Assembly: GCF_900185725.1 (NCBI RefSeq) | Contig: NZ_FYAU01000036.1 | Span: forward strand, 434,001 to 498,000 | DNA from: Stappia sp. TSB10P1A | GTDB taxonomy: Bacteria; Pseudomonadota; Alphaproteobacteria; Rhizobiales; Stappiaceae | Length of the DNA: 64,000 nt | Direction: 5' to 3' | Shown: piece after piece, positions 29,947 to 37,937 of the stretch | Layout of the letters: every line of letters starts with the position of its first letter | Position numbering within the stretch: position 1 is the first letter of the stretch | Translations under genes and position numbers: made by a program | Notes under the pieces: generated by a model | Told to the model about the DNA's origin: nothing | Databases searched by the model: none | The model's input: the letters and a program-made list of their open reading frames with translations, nothing else

Positions 29947-30789
29947 ATGGATACTGCATTGTCCACTGAAGTCGAACGCTTCGAGGCCAGCCCGGCGTCC
30001 GGCGGCTTGCCCTATGTGTTGCATACCGACAAGTACGGCCTGAACAGCGAGCATTTCAAGGCACTCGCCAGGGGCGAGGTCCGCGTGATCCGGGTTGCGG
30101 CCTTTGCGAACGGTCCGTCCTGCGAACTGATCTCTCGGGGGCAGGCCTCCCTCGGTTTCGAGCCCTACATCAACGTCTCGGAGGTCCGCAAGATCGGCAT
30201 GGCCTTCTACGAGACCGAGCTCAAGCCCGAACTGATCGAGCGCTATTTCGTGGTCGCGCGGGAGCATCTGAACGATTTCCGCAAGGCCTGCGAGCCGTAC
30301 GGGTCGCCCCTCGACACGCTGCGCGGCATTCTCGACGAGATCTGGCCGGCGGGTGCAAACCTGCAGACGCTGTTCGGCCGCAAGATGTTCGTCGGCCTGT
30401 CGCGGATGGTGGAGCCGAACACGACGTTCCTCGCCCACCATGACATCTTCTCCGAGGATGCTCCGGGCATCGAGGAAGCGGAATCGCTGCTCGCCCAGTT
30501 CGCCGCCAACATCTACTTCCAGGTCCCCGAAGTGGGCGGCGAACTGCTGATGTGGCATCGCAACATGACGACGGAGGAATTCGACCGCAGGCGCCGGGGC
30601 AAATACGGCATCGCCGTCGAGGACCTGCCGACGCCCGACGTCATCGTCAAGCCCGGACGGGGCGACCTGCTGATCTTCGATTCCCGCAAGATCCACGCGG
30701 TCGCTTCGCCGCACGATACGGCGCGCATGGCCGTGTCCTTCTTCATCGGCTATCGCGGCGACGACCAGCCGCTCACCTACTGGAGCTGA
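29947..30789 (+). CDS. Fe(II)/2-oxoglutarate-dependent oxygenase, copy 1 of a tandem pair
   Basis: 280-residue double-stranded beta-helix oxygenase; ATG 29947 follows AGGAGGCGAC. The metal triad is visible as H164-x-D166 in 'FLAHHDIFSED' and H250 in 'SRKIHAV', with R260 ten residues later (TARMAVSFFIGYRG) positioned to bind the 2-oxoglutarate carboxylate. Other blocks are 'TLFGRKMFVGLSR' (141-153) and 'VGGELLMWH' (196-204). The carboxylate ligand Asp is present, so a hydroxylase-type reaction is expected rather than the halogenase variant that has Gly or Ala there. The next gene is a paralogue with the same blocks. The substrate is unknown; a free amino acid or similar small metabolite is an inference. 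Confidence 0.85.
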   Translation: MDTALSTEVERFEASPASGGLPYVLHTDKYGLNSEHFKALARGEVRVIRVAAFANGPSCELISRGQASLGFEPYINVSEVRKIGMAFYETELKPELIERYFVVAREHLNDFRKACEPYGSPLDTLRGILDEIWPAGANLQTLFGRKMFVGLSRMVEPNTTFLAHHDIFSEDAPGIEEAESLLAQFAANIYFQVPEVGGELLMWHRNMTTEEFDRRRRGKYGIAVEDLPTPDVIVKPGRGDLLIFDSRKIHAVASPHDTARMAVSFFIGYRGDDQPLTYWS

Positions 30790-30793
30790 CGCC

Positions 30794-31609
30794 ATGACCC
30801 TTGCCCGTCCCGATGTCTCGTCCGCCGCCCCGATCGATCCCGTGCGCGTCGCCCCCACCCTCTCGCTGGACGACGTCCTGGCCCTGATCCGCAACGAGAT
30901 CCAGGTCCTGCGCGTGCCGGAGTTCATTTCCGCCGAGGCGTGCCGGACCATCTCGCAAGGACTGAAGTCCACCGGCTATAGCGACTATCTCAACGCTCCC
31001 AAGGTCGGCCGGATCGGCATGTCCTATTTCGAAACAGGCCGCAAGCCGGAGATCATCGAGCACTATTTCGCCACCGCGCTCGACAATCTCAACCTGCTGC
31101 GCAGGGCCTGCGATCCCTATCCCTGCCCGATGGACACATTCCGCTGCGTCATGGACGAGACCTGGGGCGCCGGCTGCACGCTGCAGACGCTCTACGGCCG
31201 CAAGATGTTCGTCGGCCTGTCGCGCTGCATGAAGCCGGGCATTCCCCTCAAGGCTCACCACGACATGTTCGGCCGCCATGCCCCCGACACGCCGGAGGCC
31301 GCGTCCCTGATCAGCCAGTTCGGCATCAACATCTATGTCGATGTCCCCGAGACGGGCGGCGAACTGGCGATGTGGCAGGACGAACTGTCGGACGCGGAGT
31401 TCCTCGATCAGCGCGGCGACGACTATGCGATCCCGCTGGAGAACCTTCCGCCCTGCAACTATTCGGCAAAGCCGGAGAATGGCGACCTGATCCTGTTCAA
31501 TGCGCGCAAGCTGCATGCGGTGCTGCCCGGCGAGGGCATCGACCGCCTGACGATCTCGGGCTTTCTCGGCTACCGGGGAGACAGGGAGCCGCTGACGGTA
31601 TGGAGCTGA
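30794..31609 (+). CDS. Fe(II)/2-oxoglutarate-dependent oxygenase, copy 2 of a tandem pair
   Basis: 271-residue paralogue of the preceding gene, starting 4 bases after its stop. The triad is H155-x-D157 ('KAHHDMFGRH'), H241 ('ARKLHAV') and R251 ('IDRLTISGFLGYRG'). Shared blocks with copy 1 are TL.GRKMFVGLSR, AHHD.F, GGEL.MW, the GDL..F..RK.HAV strand pair and the C-terminal GYRGD..PLT.WS. N-termini and the regions between blocks differ clearly, so this is an old duplication with probable specialisation: two positions, two substrates, or a heteromer. Its last 10 bases overlap the MFS gene. Confidence 0.85.
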   Translation: MTLARPDVSSAAPIDPVRVAPTLSLDDVLALIRNEIQVLRVPEFISAEACRTISQGLKSTGYSDYLNAPKVGRIGMSYFETGRKPEIIEHYFATALDNLNLLRRACDPYPCPMDTFRCVMDETWGAGCTLQTLYGRKMFVGLSRCMKPGIPLKAHHDMFGRHAPDTPEAASLISQFGINIYVDVPETGGELAMWQDELSDAEFLDQRGDDYAIPLENLPPCNYSAKPENGDLILFNARKLHAVLPGEGIDRLTISGFLGYRGDREPLTVWS

Positions 31610-32877
31610 CCCGCCCTGCGGCGAGCAAGGGTCACCTGGGCGCCGCCGTCCTGGTGATCTTTGCCGCCGGATACCTGCTGTCCTCGCTGTTGCGCGGCGT
31701 CACCGCCGCGCTCGCCCCCATGTTCACCGAGCAGTTCGCCCTGTCCGCCGGCGAACTCGGCTTGCTTGCCGGATCCTATTTCGCCTCTTTCGCGTTCCTG
31801 CAACTGCCGATGGGGGCCCTGCTCGACCGGTTCGGCGTGCGCGCCGTGCTGGTGGTCTCGCTCGCCACCGCCGCGTTGTCCTGCGTCCTGTTCGCCGTCG
31901 CGGACAGTTTCGAAGGCCTGTTCGGAGCGCGGCTGCTCACCGGCGTCGGCGTCAGCGCCTGCCTGATCGCCCCCCTCACGGCCGCCCGCCTGTGGACGAC
32001 GCCGGCGCTGCAGCAGCGGCTCAACTCGTGGATGCTGATGGCCGGAGCGCTCGGGCTGATCCTCGGCACGCTGCCGTCCGAAAGCCTCGCCTCACGCTTC
32101 GGCTGGCCGATGCTATTCCTCGTTCTGGGGGGGCTGTTCGCGGCCGTCGCGCTGCTGGTCGCGCTGCAGGCACCGGGGCATCGCCCGGCCGCCGGGGTGC
32201 CGCCGCATGGCATCCTGCGTGGCTATGCGTCGATCGTGCGGACCGCGCATATCTGGCGGATCGGGGCCCTCGGCTTTTTCAACTACGCGATCCTCGTCGC
32301 CGTGCAGACCCTGTGGATCGGGCCATGGCTGACGCAAGTCATGGGCGAAAGCCCGCGCGGTGCGGCACTGGAGCTGCTCTACATCAACGTGATCATGCTC
32401 TTCGTGTTCCTGGTCATGGGCTATCTGTCGCCGCGATTTCTCGCCAGCGCCGAGGACGGGGAGCAGGTGTTGCGGCGCTGGACGCCGGCCAGCATCGTCC
32501 TGCTCGTCGTCATTGCCGCCCTCGGCGCCCGCGCCGACTGGTATCTGTTTGCGCTGTTCTGCGTTGCCGCCTGGCCGCTCTCGGTGACACATCCGCTCGT
32601 CGGCCAGAGGTCGCAGCCCGCCGAGGCCGGGCGCGCCATCGCCTTCTTCAACCTGCTGCTGTTCGTCGGCGTGTTCCTGTGGCAATGGGGCTTCGGCGCC
32701 CTGGTGTCCGCCCTCGCCCCGGAAGTCGGCGTCGAGGCTGCCTATCGGCTCGCGGTCGGCGCGCTGGCCGCCCTGTCCCTTGCCGGCTATCTGGTGTTTG
32801 TCACCGGCGCGCGGGTCGTCACCATCCGTGCGCAGGACGCACGCCCGGCCGCCTCCCCGGTCAAGGACCGGTCCTGA
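31600..32877 (+). CDS. MFS transporter of the twin-oxygenase module
   Basis: 425-residue major facilitator carrier with about 12 membrane helices. The first half shows 'LGLLAGSYFASFAFLQLPMGALLDRFGVRAVLV', containing the MFS motif-A loop GALLDRFGVR; a cytoplasmic loop lies near residues 195-210. ATG 31600 overlaps the end of the upstream oxygenase gene (stop 31609), so the two are translationally coupled and the carrier very likely handles the oxygenases' substrate or product. Direction of transport is not evident. It is convergent with tspO, 27 bases away. Confidence 0.88.
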   Translation: MELTRPAASKGHLGAAVLVIFAAGYLLSSLLRGVTAALAPMFTEQFALSAGELGLLAGSYFASFAFLQLPMGALLDRFGVRAVLVVSLATAALSCVLFAVADSFEGLFGARLLTGVGVSACLIAPLTAARLWTTPALQQRLNSWMLMAGALGLILGTLPSESLASRFGWPMLFLVLGGLFAAVALLVALQAPGHRPAAGVPPHGILRGYASIVRTAHIWRIGALGFFNYAILVAVQTLWIGPWLTQVMGESPRGAALELLYINVIMLFVFLVMGYLSPRFLASAEDGEQVLRRWTPASIVLLVVIAALGARADWYLFALFCVAAWPLSVTHPLVGQRSQPAEAGRAIAFFNLLLFVGVFLWQWGFGALVSALAPEVGVEAAYRLAVGALAALSLAGYLVFVTGARVVTIRAQDARPAASPVKDRS

Positions 32878-32904
32878 TCGGGCGGCGGAGGTCTTGCGTT
32901 TACC

Positions 32905-33378
32905 TCACTCCTCCCGGTTCAGCCGCCAGATCGAGAAGTTCAGCGCGACGGCGAAGCTGACCCAGGCGAGATAGGGCACCAGCAGCAGCGCCGCGAGCAT
33001 GTGCACCGGCCAGAACAGCAGGATCGTCGCGATGATCGACAGCCACACCAGCACGATGTCGATCATGCCGAGATCCGGGCGGTGCAGGCCGAAGAACAGC
33101 GGCGTCCAGGCGCCGTTGAGCACAAGCTGGAGGCCGTAGAGGGCGAGCGGCAGCGCCGCGCCGGCAAAGCCCGCCTCGCGCCACACCAGCCAGCCGGAGA
33201 CCGCGATCATCACGTAGAGCACCGTCCAGACCGGCGGGAACAGCCGGTTGGGCGGGCGCCAGGCCGGCTTTTTCAGCCGCTCGTACCATTCACCGGGGCG
33301 GAACAGCGCGCCGGTCAGGGCGGCAAGGAAACAGGCTGCCAGAAACCCCAGCAGAGCCGGCAGGGTGGACATGTCCAT
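32905..33378 (-). CDS. tspO: TspO/MBR family tryptophan-rich sensory protein
   Basis: Five-helix membrane protein of 157 residues that binds porphyrins and related ligands; in Rhodobacter TspO is an outer-membrane regulator of tetrapyrrole-linked gene expression. Hallmarks are 'WYERLKKPAWRPPNRLFPPVWTVLYVMIAVSGW' (the tryptophan- and proline-rich signature after helix 1, described by its ends), 'LNGAWTPLFFGLHRPDLGMIDI' and the final 'PYLAWVSFAVALNFSIWRLN'. The start is ATG 33378 (MDMSTL), with ATG 33372 as an alternative. It has no operon partner. Confidence 0.95.
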   Translation of the reverse strand: MDMSTLPALLGFLAACFLAALTGALFRPGEWYERLKKPAWRPPNRLFPPVWTVLYVMIAVSGWLVWREAGFAGAALPLALYGLQLVLNGAWTPLFFGLHRPDLGMIDIVLVWLSIIATILLFWPVHMLAALLLVPYLAWVSFAVALNFSIWRLNREE

Positions 33379-33443
33379 GAGCTTTGCCTCGACATTTCAC
33401 GAAGTACGGCGCTGGGGAGCGGGCCCCCATGCCAGGTCAGCGC

Positions 33444-33469
33444 CCTGCAGGTTCCCTTGTCGCTGCAGG
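33444..33469. repeat. Inverted repeat between DUF4287 gene and tspO
   Basis: CCTGCAG (33444-33450) and CTGCAGG (33463-33469) are inverted copies with a 12-base loop. The hairpin lies downstream of the DUF4287 stop and upstream of tspO on the minus strand. It could be a weak terminator or a tspO operator. Confidence 0.4.
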
Positions 33470-33519
33470 ACACGATCGCGAGACTGACAGGTTCCGCCGG
33501 CCGCGCAAGACGCCCGCCC

Positions 33520-33753
33520 TCACCTGTCCTCGGCGAGCGTATGGGCGACCAGCGCATTGGCATGCCCGTGGCCGAGCCCGTGGGTCGCCTTCAGCCAGGC
33601 GACGAGTTCCATGTGCTTGAGGCCGGATTGCGCACGGATCAGGGCCTTCCACTCGGCGATGGGGCGGCCGTATTTCTTTTCGATGGACGGGAAATAGGAG
33701 GCCGGTCCCTTGACGGTCCCCTTCACCGGCGGCTTGCCTTCGGATGACGACAT
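33520..33753 (-). CDS. Small DUF4287 domain protein
   Basis: 77-residue protein; ATG 33753-33751 is preceded by AAAGGAGACGGGGC. The whole C-terminal part is the DUF4287 domain: 'SYFPSIEKKYGRPIAEWKALI' then 'LKHMELVAWLKATHGLGHGHANALVAH'. The function is not known. The gene is 13 bases downstream of a cupin gene on the same strand, so the two probably share a transcript controlled from the MarR operator region. Confidence 0.88.
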   Translation of the reverse strand: MSSSEGKPPVKGTVKGPASYFPSIEKKYGRPIAEWKALIRAQSGLKHMELVAWLKATHGLGHGHANALVAHTLAEDR

Positions 33754-33766
33754 GCCCCGTCTCCTT

Positions 33767-34159
33767 TCACAGGTCCTGCTGGCGGATCGTCTCGGACGGG
33801 TGGATGCAGACCAACTCCAGTTGCTCCGTCCCCACGTTGAGATAGCGATGCGGCACATCGGCCGGCGCGACGACGATGTCGCCGGCAAAGGCGCGCAGCC
33901 GCTCGTCGCCGACCAGGAATTCCGCCGCGCCTTTGCGCACCACCCAGGTCTCCCGATAGGGGTGGACATGCAGTTGCGAGCCGGTGCCCGGCGCGCTGTC
34001 GGTGATGAACATGGACACCGGCGAGCCGTAGTCCTTCCCCTCGAAACGCACCGTCGGGCTTTCGCCCGGAACCGGCGAGCGATGGCGGCGGACCGAGATA
34101 TCGGGCCGTCCGGCATCCTCGGCAAAGGCCTGCGCCGAGGCGTGAACACTGGCTGTCAT
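33767..34159 (-). CDS. Small cupin domain protein
   Basis: 130-residue single-domain cupin; ATG 34159-34157 follows GGGAGGGATTGCC. Metal-site motifs are 'SQLHVHPYRETWVVRKGAAEFLVG' (H-x-H with the downstream Glu) and 'VVAPADVPHRYLNVG' (second His). The role could be a sugar/amino-acid isomerase, quercetinase-like enzyme or sensor; nothing fixes it. It is divergent from a MarR regulator across a palindrome-rich control region, which suggests repression by that protein. Confidence 0.87.
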   Translation of the reverse strand: MTASVHASAQAFAEDAGRPDISVRRHRSPVPGESPTVRFEGKDYGSPVSMFITDSAPGTGSQLHVHPYRETWVVRKGAAEFLVGDERLRAFAGDIVVAPADVPHRYLNVGTEQLELVCIHPSETIRQQDL

Positions 34160-34177
34160 GGCAATCCCTCCCGCATT

Positions 34178-34233
34178 TATCTTGACGAGAAGATACTTCC
34201 AAAGATTTGTCTTTGCGTCAAGATAATTATCTT
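34178..34233. promoter_or_regulatory. Repeated MarR-type operator between cupin and marR genes
   Basis: TATCTT (34178-34183) and AAGATA (34190-34195) form one inverted repeat. AAAGA/TCTTT (34201-34214) forms a second. AAGATAATTATCTT (34220-34233) is a perfect 14-base palindrome. In addition TATCTTGACG (34178-34187) is repeated inverted as CGTCAAGATA (34216-34225). The AT-rich cluster sits midway between the divergent start codons and probably binds the MarR protein at two or more sites. Confidence 0.75.
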
Positions 34234-34300
34234 GATATCGAGAGACTGAACCCGGGAGCCGCCCTTGAGCAGCGGGCGGGGTCCCGACGTGGGGGATGTC

Positions 34301-34804
34301 ATGGCGGATCATATCGACAGGTTGCGGGCGCAATGGGCGCGGGAACTGCCGGATCTCGACACCGAGCCGATGGCGATCCTCGGCCGGGCGCGCAGGCTGA
34401 CGCTGCTGGCCGGCGGCAGCATCGAGAAGATCTTCGCGGGCTACGGGCTCGACCGCGGCGAGTTCGACGTGATCTCGACCCTGCGCCGCGCCGGCCCGCC
34501 CTACCGGCTGACGCCGACCGAGCTCTATTCGACGCTGATGATCTCCTCCGGCGGGCTGACGCACCGGCTCGGGCGGCTGGAGACGGCCGGGCTGATCGCG
34601 CGTGAAAAATCCGCGCGCGACGGGCGCAGCCTCGAAGTGGTGCTGACCCCGGCCGGCCGCGCGCTGGCGGAAGAGGCCTTCCGGGCGGATATGGCGAACG
34701 AGGCGCGGTATCTCGCGCATCTTGCCCCGGCCGAGCGCGAGACGCTGGCCGGCTTGCTGCGCAAGCTGCTGGAGGAGATCGAGGCGCCGGGCGGCGGCGC
34801 CTGA
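34301..34804 (+). CDS. MarR family transcriptional regulator
   Basis: 167-residue winged-helix regulator. ATG 34301 is preceded by GGGGGATGTC; an in-frame TTG at 34265 would add 12 residues. The DNA-binding core is 'LDRGEFDVISTLRRAGPPYRLTPTELYSTLMISSGGLTHRLGRLETAGLI' (ends given; about residues 45-95), with the wing 'REKSARDGRSLEVVLTPAGRALAEEAF'. MarR proteins usually repress their own gene and a divergent target, and the palindrome cluster at 34178-34233 fits that. The ligand is unknown. Confidence 0.92.
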   Translation: MADHIDRLRAQWARELPDLDTEPMAILGRARRLTLLAGGSIEKIFAGYGLDRGEFDVISTLRRAGPPYRLTPTELYSTLMISSGGLTHRLGRLETAGLIAREKSARDGRSLEVVLTPAGRALAEEAFRADMANEARYLAHLAPAERETLAGLLRKLLEEIEAPGGGA

Positions 34805-34849
34805 CCGGCTCCCGCCTCAGCCAGTCGTCAGGCGACGGTCAGACAGCGG

Positions 34850-35743
34850 TCAGGCGGCGGTCAGGCGGATGCGGGTGCCCCAGGGATCGGCAAGGGTGAG
34901 CCCGTCGCCGCCGGCCGCGACATCCAGCCCGGCCTTGCCGGCGGCATCGGCGATCGCACCGAGCCGGTCCGTCTCGCGCAGCACGATCTGCAGTTCGGCA
35001 AGGCCGGTGCAGCCGGCTTTGCGCGGCCCCGCGCCCCGGCTGTTCCAGATGTTGCCGGCAAGCTGGTGGTGATAGCCGCCCGAGCCGTAGAAGCTGGCGC
35101 CCGGATAGCGGGTGGCAATATCGAAGCCGAGCAGCGCCGAATAGAAGGCATCGGCGATGTCGGTGGCGCCGACCTGCAGATGCACATGGCCGACCAGCGT
35201 GCCGGCCGGCGCGCCGTGCCACGCCGTCCCGGCCGCCTCCGCCAGCAGCGAAGGCGCATCCAGCGGGTCGGTCGACATGACGATCGCGCCGGTCGCATCC
35301 GTCCAGACGGACGGCGCGCGGTCGGCATAGATCTCGACGCCGTTGCCTTCCGGATCGGCGAGATAGACCGCCTCGCTGACCTTGTGGTCGGACGCGCCCT
35401 GCAGCCGCAGGCCGCGCTCGGCGGCAAAGGCGAGCCAGCGGCCGAGATCGGCGCGCGAGGGCAGCAGGAAGGCGGTGTGGAAGAGGCCCGCCTCAGACCG
35501 CGACGCAGGGACGAGGCCGGCATCGCCGCGCAGGCGCAGCAAGGGCACCCCGCCGGCGCCGAGCAGCGCCTCACGGCCGTCGGAGCCGAGATCCTCGAGC
35601 CCCAGGACCTCGCGATAGAACGCAGCGACGCGCGCGCTGTCGCGCACCGCCAGCGTCACCAGGCCGACGCGCAGCGGCGCCGCCGCCATGTCGAAACGGT
35701 CGCCCTGCACGGCGGTCCGGCTGTCGAGAGAGATGGCGGGCAT
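34850..35743 (-). CDS. Two-domain VOC protein, catechol-2,3-dioxygenase (CatE) like
   Basis: 297 residues with two VOC modules, the arrangement of extradiol dioxygenases. Domain 1 runs about 25-140 (VGLVTLAVRDSARVAAFYREVLGL, 'GLFHTAFLLPSRADLGRWLAF', 'DPEGNGVEIYADR'). Domain 2 runs about 180-295 ('TLVGHVHLQVGATDIADAFY', 'LLGFDIATRYPGASFYGSGGYHHQLAGNIW', ends given). His and Glu residues at the metal-site positions (HTAF, GHVHLQV, EIY) are present. The B. subtilis relative CatE cleaves catechol, but the substrate here is not proven. The gene stands alone between marR (convergent) and a chemoreceptor. Confidence 0.86.
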   Translation of the reverse strand: MPAISLDSRTAVQGDRFDMAAAPLRVGLVTLAVRDSARVAAFYREVLGLEDLGSDGREALLGAGGVPLLRLRGDAGLVPASRSEAGLFHTAFLLPSRADLGRWLAFAAERGLRLQGASDHKVSEAVYLADPEGNGVEIYADRAPSVWTDATGAIVMSTDPLDAPSLLAEAAGTAWHGAPAGTLVGHVHLQVGATDIADAFYSALLGFDIATRYPGASFYGSGGYHHQLAGNIWNSRGAGPRKAGCTGLAELQIVLRETDRLGAIADAAGKAGLDVAAGGDGLTLADPWGTRIRLTAA

Positions 35744-35917
35744 GACTGTCTCCAGATCTCGGCGCAGGCCATGGGGCCCGCAATCTATCGACCGAAATGT
35801 GCGTCGCGCGCGGCATGATTACAATCCGCCATTCCCTCACAGTATCGTTCACTCAGGGAGAACAATACCGCCAGCCAGCTCCGCCAGGGCGGAAGCGGGA
35901 GGCTCGGCCCGGCCCCG

Positions 35918-37630
35918 TCATGCCGCGTCGAAGCGGGCGATGAAGTCGCGCACCGAGGTCCTCAGGTTGTCCGCCTCGCGGTGCACCGTGCGCGACAGTT
36001 CGCGCACCCTGGCCGCCTCTTCGCCGGCCTGGCCGATGGCGGAAGACATCTCGCCCATCGTGTCGGCGACCTCGCCGGTGCGGGCCGAGGCCTGCTGCGC
36101 GTGCTGGCTGATTTCCCCTGTTGCCTGGCCCTGCTGGTCGACCGCCTCGGCGATGGATCCGGTGAAGCCGTCGACATCCTGCATGGTGCGGGTGATCTCG
36201 CCGATGGCCTGGACCGCATCCTCGGTCGAGGCCTGGATCGCGGCGATCTGGGCGCCGATCTCCTCGGTCGCCTTGGAGGTCTGGGTGGCAAGCTCCTTGA
36301 CCTCGGCAGCGACGACGGCAAAGCCCCGACCGGCCTCGCCGGCCCGCGCCGCCTCGATGGTGGCGTTGAGGGCGAGAAGGTTGGTCTGCTCGGCGATCGC
36401 CTGGATCAAGGAGACGACCTCGCCGATCTTGCTCGCGCCGGCAGCAAGCCGCGACACCGTCTCGTTGGTGCGCTTCGCGTGGTCGCTCGCCCGCGACACG
36501 ACCTCGGTGGTGGAGGTCACCTGCCGGGCGATCTCCGAGATCGAGGAGGACAGTTCCTCCGCCGCCGCCGCGACGGTCTGGACATTGTCGGACGCCTGGC
36601 GCGAGGTGGCGGTGGTGCGCTCCGACAGGTCGCCCGAGCGCGCGCTCATCTGCTCCAGGGTGTCGACGGCCGTCATCAGGGCGCCCGCCGCCCCGTCCAG
36701 AGTGTCGAAGAAGCCGCGGGTCGTCTCGTGGAAGGACTGCGCGGTGCGCCGTTCCAGTTCGCGTTGCTCGACGGCCCGGCGGGTCTCCTGCTCGCTCGCC
36801 TCCTCGGCAAGCTGGCGCTGGCGTATCACGCCTTCGCGGAACCGGCCCAGCGCCTCGCTCAGGCGTCCCAGTTCATCGCGCGAGCGCCAGGCCGGCGCCG
36901 GCACATCCGTGTCGCCGTTCGCATAGGCGCGCGCGACGCGGTCGAGATCGCGGAGCCGCACCGTCACGGAGCGGTACACGAAGACGGTCCCGGCCAGGAA
37001 GACCAGAACCATCGCGGCCACGCCGCCGAGACTGACGTTGCGCGCCCACGCGGCTTCGGCACGCAGGTTCGCAAGGCTTGCCGCAATCGAGGCCTTGAGC
37101 AGTTCCTCCGCCTCGTCGGCGCGCTCGATAAGGGTCTCGAACGTCGCATCGAAGATCTCGTCGGCCTTTGAGCCGGCTCCCCCGTCCACGCCCGAAACGA
37201 GGCCGGCATGGCGCTCGCGCGCGACCTCCTCCAACGCGTCGATCTTCGCCGCGACATCCCGCACGACCTCGCGCACCCCCGGATCGGAGGTGGCGATGAA
37301 AGCTCCCTCGCGGTTGCTTCCCCCGTCCAGGATGGCGCGGGCATAGAACCGTGCCTCGTCGATCAGCCGCCAGACCTCGTCGATGCTCTCCCCCTCGTCG
37401 CCGGACATGATCTCCTCCAACAGGAGATGGGCCCGGGTGGCGGTGAGCTTGATCTCCATTGCCGCATCGGCCAGCGGCGCCTCGACCTCGCCCAGCCGAA
37501 TGCCGTTGTCGCCAACCCGCTGAGTGGCGTCGAGGGCGAACAGACTGGCGCCCACGGAGACCACGATCAACAGGGCCATGGTGGCGCCGATCTTGCGCGC
37601 GACACTCAGATTGAACGCTCCCTTGCGCAT
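35918..37630 (-). CDS. Methyl-accepting chemotaxis protein with periplasmic helical sensor
   Basis: 570-residue chemoreceptor: TM1 at about 14-33 ([19 protein letters not shown]), an all-helical periplasmic domain at about 35-205, TM2 at about 207-226 ([19 protein letters not shown]), HAMP to about 280, then the signalling coiled coil with the conserved tip ([21 protein letters not shown]) near residue 410-430. The start ATG 37630 gives [15 protein letters not shown]. It shares only the signalling part with the receptor at 15708, so the sensors differ. No chemotaxis kinase genes are nearby. Confidence 0.94.
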   Translation of the reverse strand: MRKGAFNLSVARKIGATMALLIVVSVGASLFALDATQRVGDNGIRLGEVEAPLADAAMEIKLTATRAHLLLEEIMSGDEGESIDEVWRLIDEARFYARAILDGGSNREGAFIATSDPGVREVVRDVAAKIDALEEVARERHAGLVSGVDGGAGSKADEIFDATFETLIERADEAEELLKASIAASLANLRAEAAWARNVSLGGVAAMVLVFLAGTVFVYRSVTVRLRDLDRVARAYANGDTDVPAPAWRSRDELGRLSEALGRFREGVIRQRQLAEEASEQETRRAVEQRELERRTAQSFHETTRGFFDTLDGAAGALMTAVDTLEQMSARSGDLSERTTATSRQASDNVQTVAAAAEELSSSISEIARQVTSTTEVVSRASDHAKRTNETVSRLAAGASKIGEVVSLIQAIAEQTNLLALNATIEAARAGEAGRGFAVVAAEVKELATQTSKATEEIGAQIAAIQASTEDAVQAIGEITRTMQDVDGFTGSIAEAVDQQGQATGEISQHAQQASARTGEVADTMGEMSSAIGQAGEEAARVRELSRTVHREADNLRTSVRDFIARFDAA

Positions 37631-37937
37631 TCCGCCCTCCGGTTTCGAGAATTACCTGTTCCCGAGATTGGAGGATCTGGCGTGAACACTCCGTAAAGTT
37701 GCGCAGAAAACGGAAAAGCGGCGAGAATACCTGACGAATTTTCTGAGCATGGCCGGACATTTCGAATCGCTTTCAACAAAACCGCTCCACTGCAGGCGCA
37801 AATACCTCCATGTGCCTCCAGCCCCCGCCCGCACCACGGGGTTGCGCCGGCCCTGCTTTCGCCGCTAAGCCGAGAAAGGATCCACCGGACGGCGCGCCGA
37901 TGCAGGACGCGCCCCTTCGCAAGCACGGCAGGACAGA
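37631..37937. other. Intergenic region between divergent chemoreceptor and META-domain gene
   Basis: 307 bases holding the promoters of two divergent genes. The chemoreceptor side is AT-richer (about 37635-37790). No RNA, riboswitch or strong palindrome was recognised. Confidence 0.35.

Noticed and set aside
29947-31609. Twin oxygenases as radical halogenases
   Set aside because: Both keep Asp in H-x-D. Halogenases of this superfamily replace it with Gly or Ala to make room for halide.
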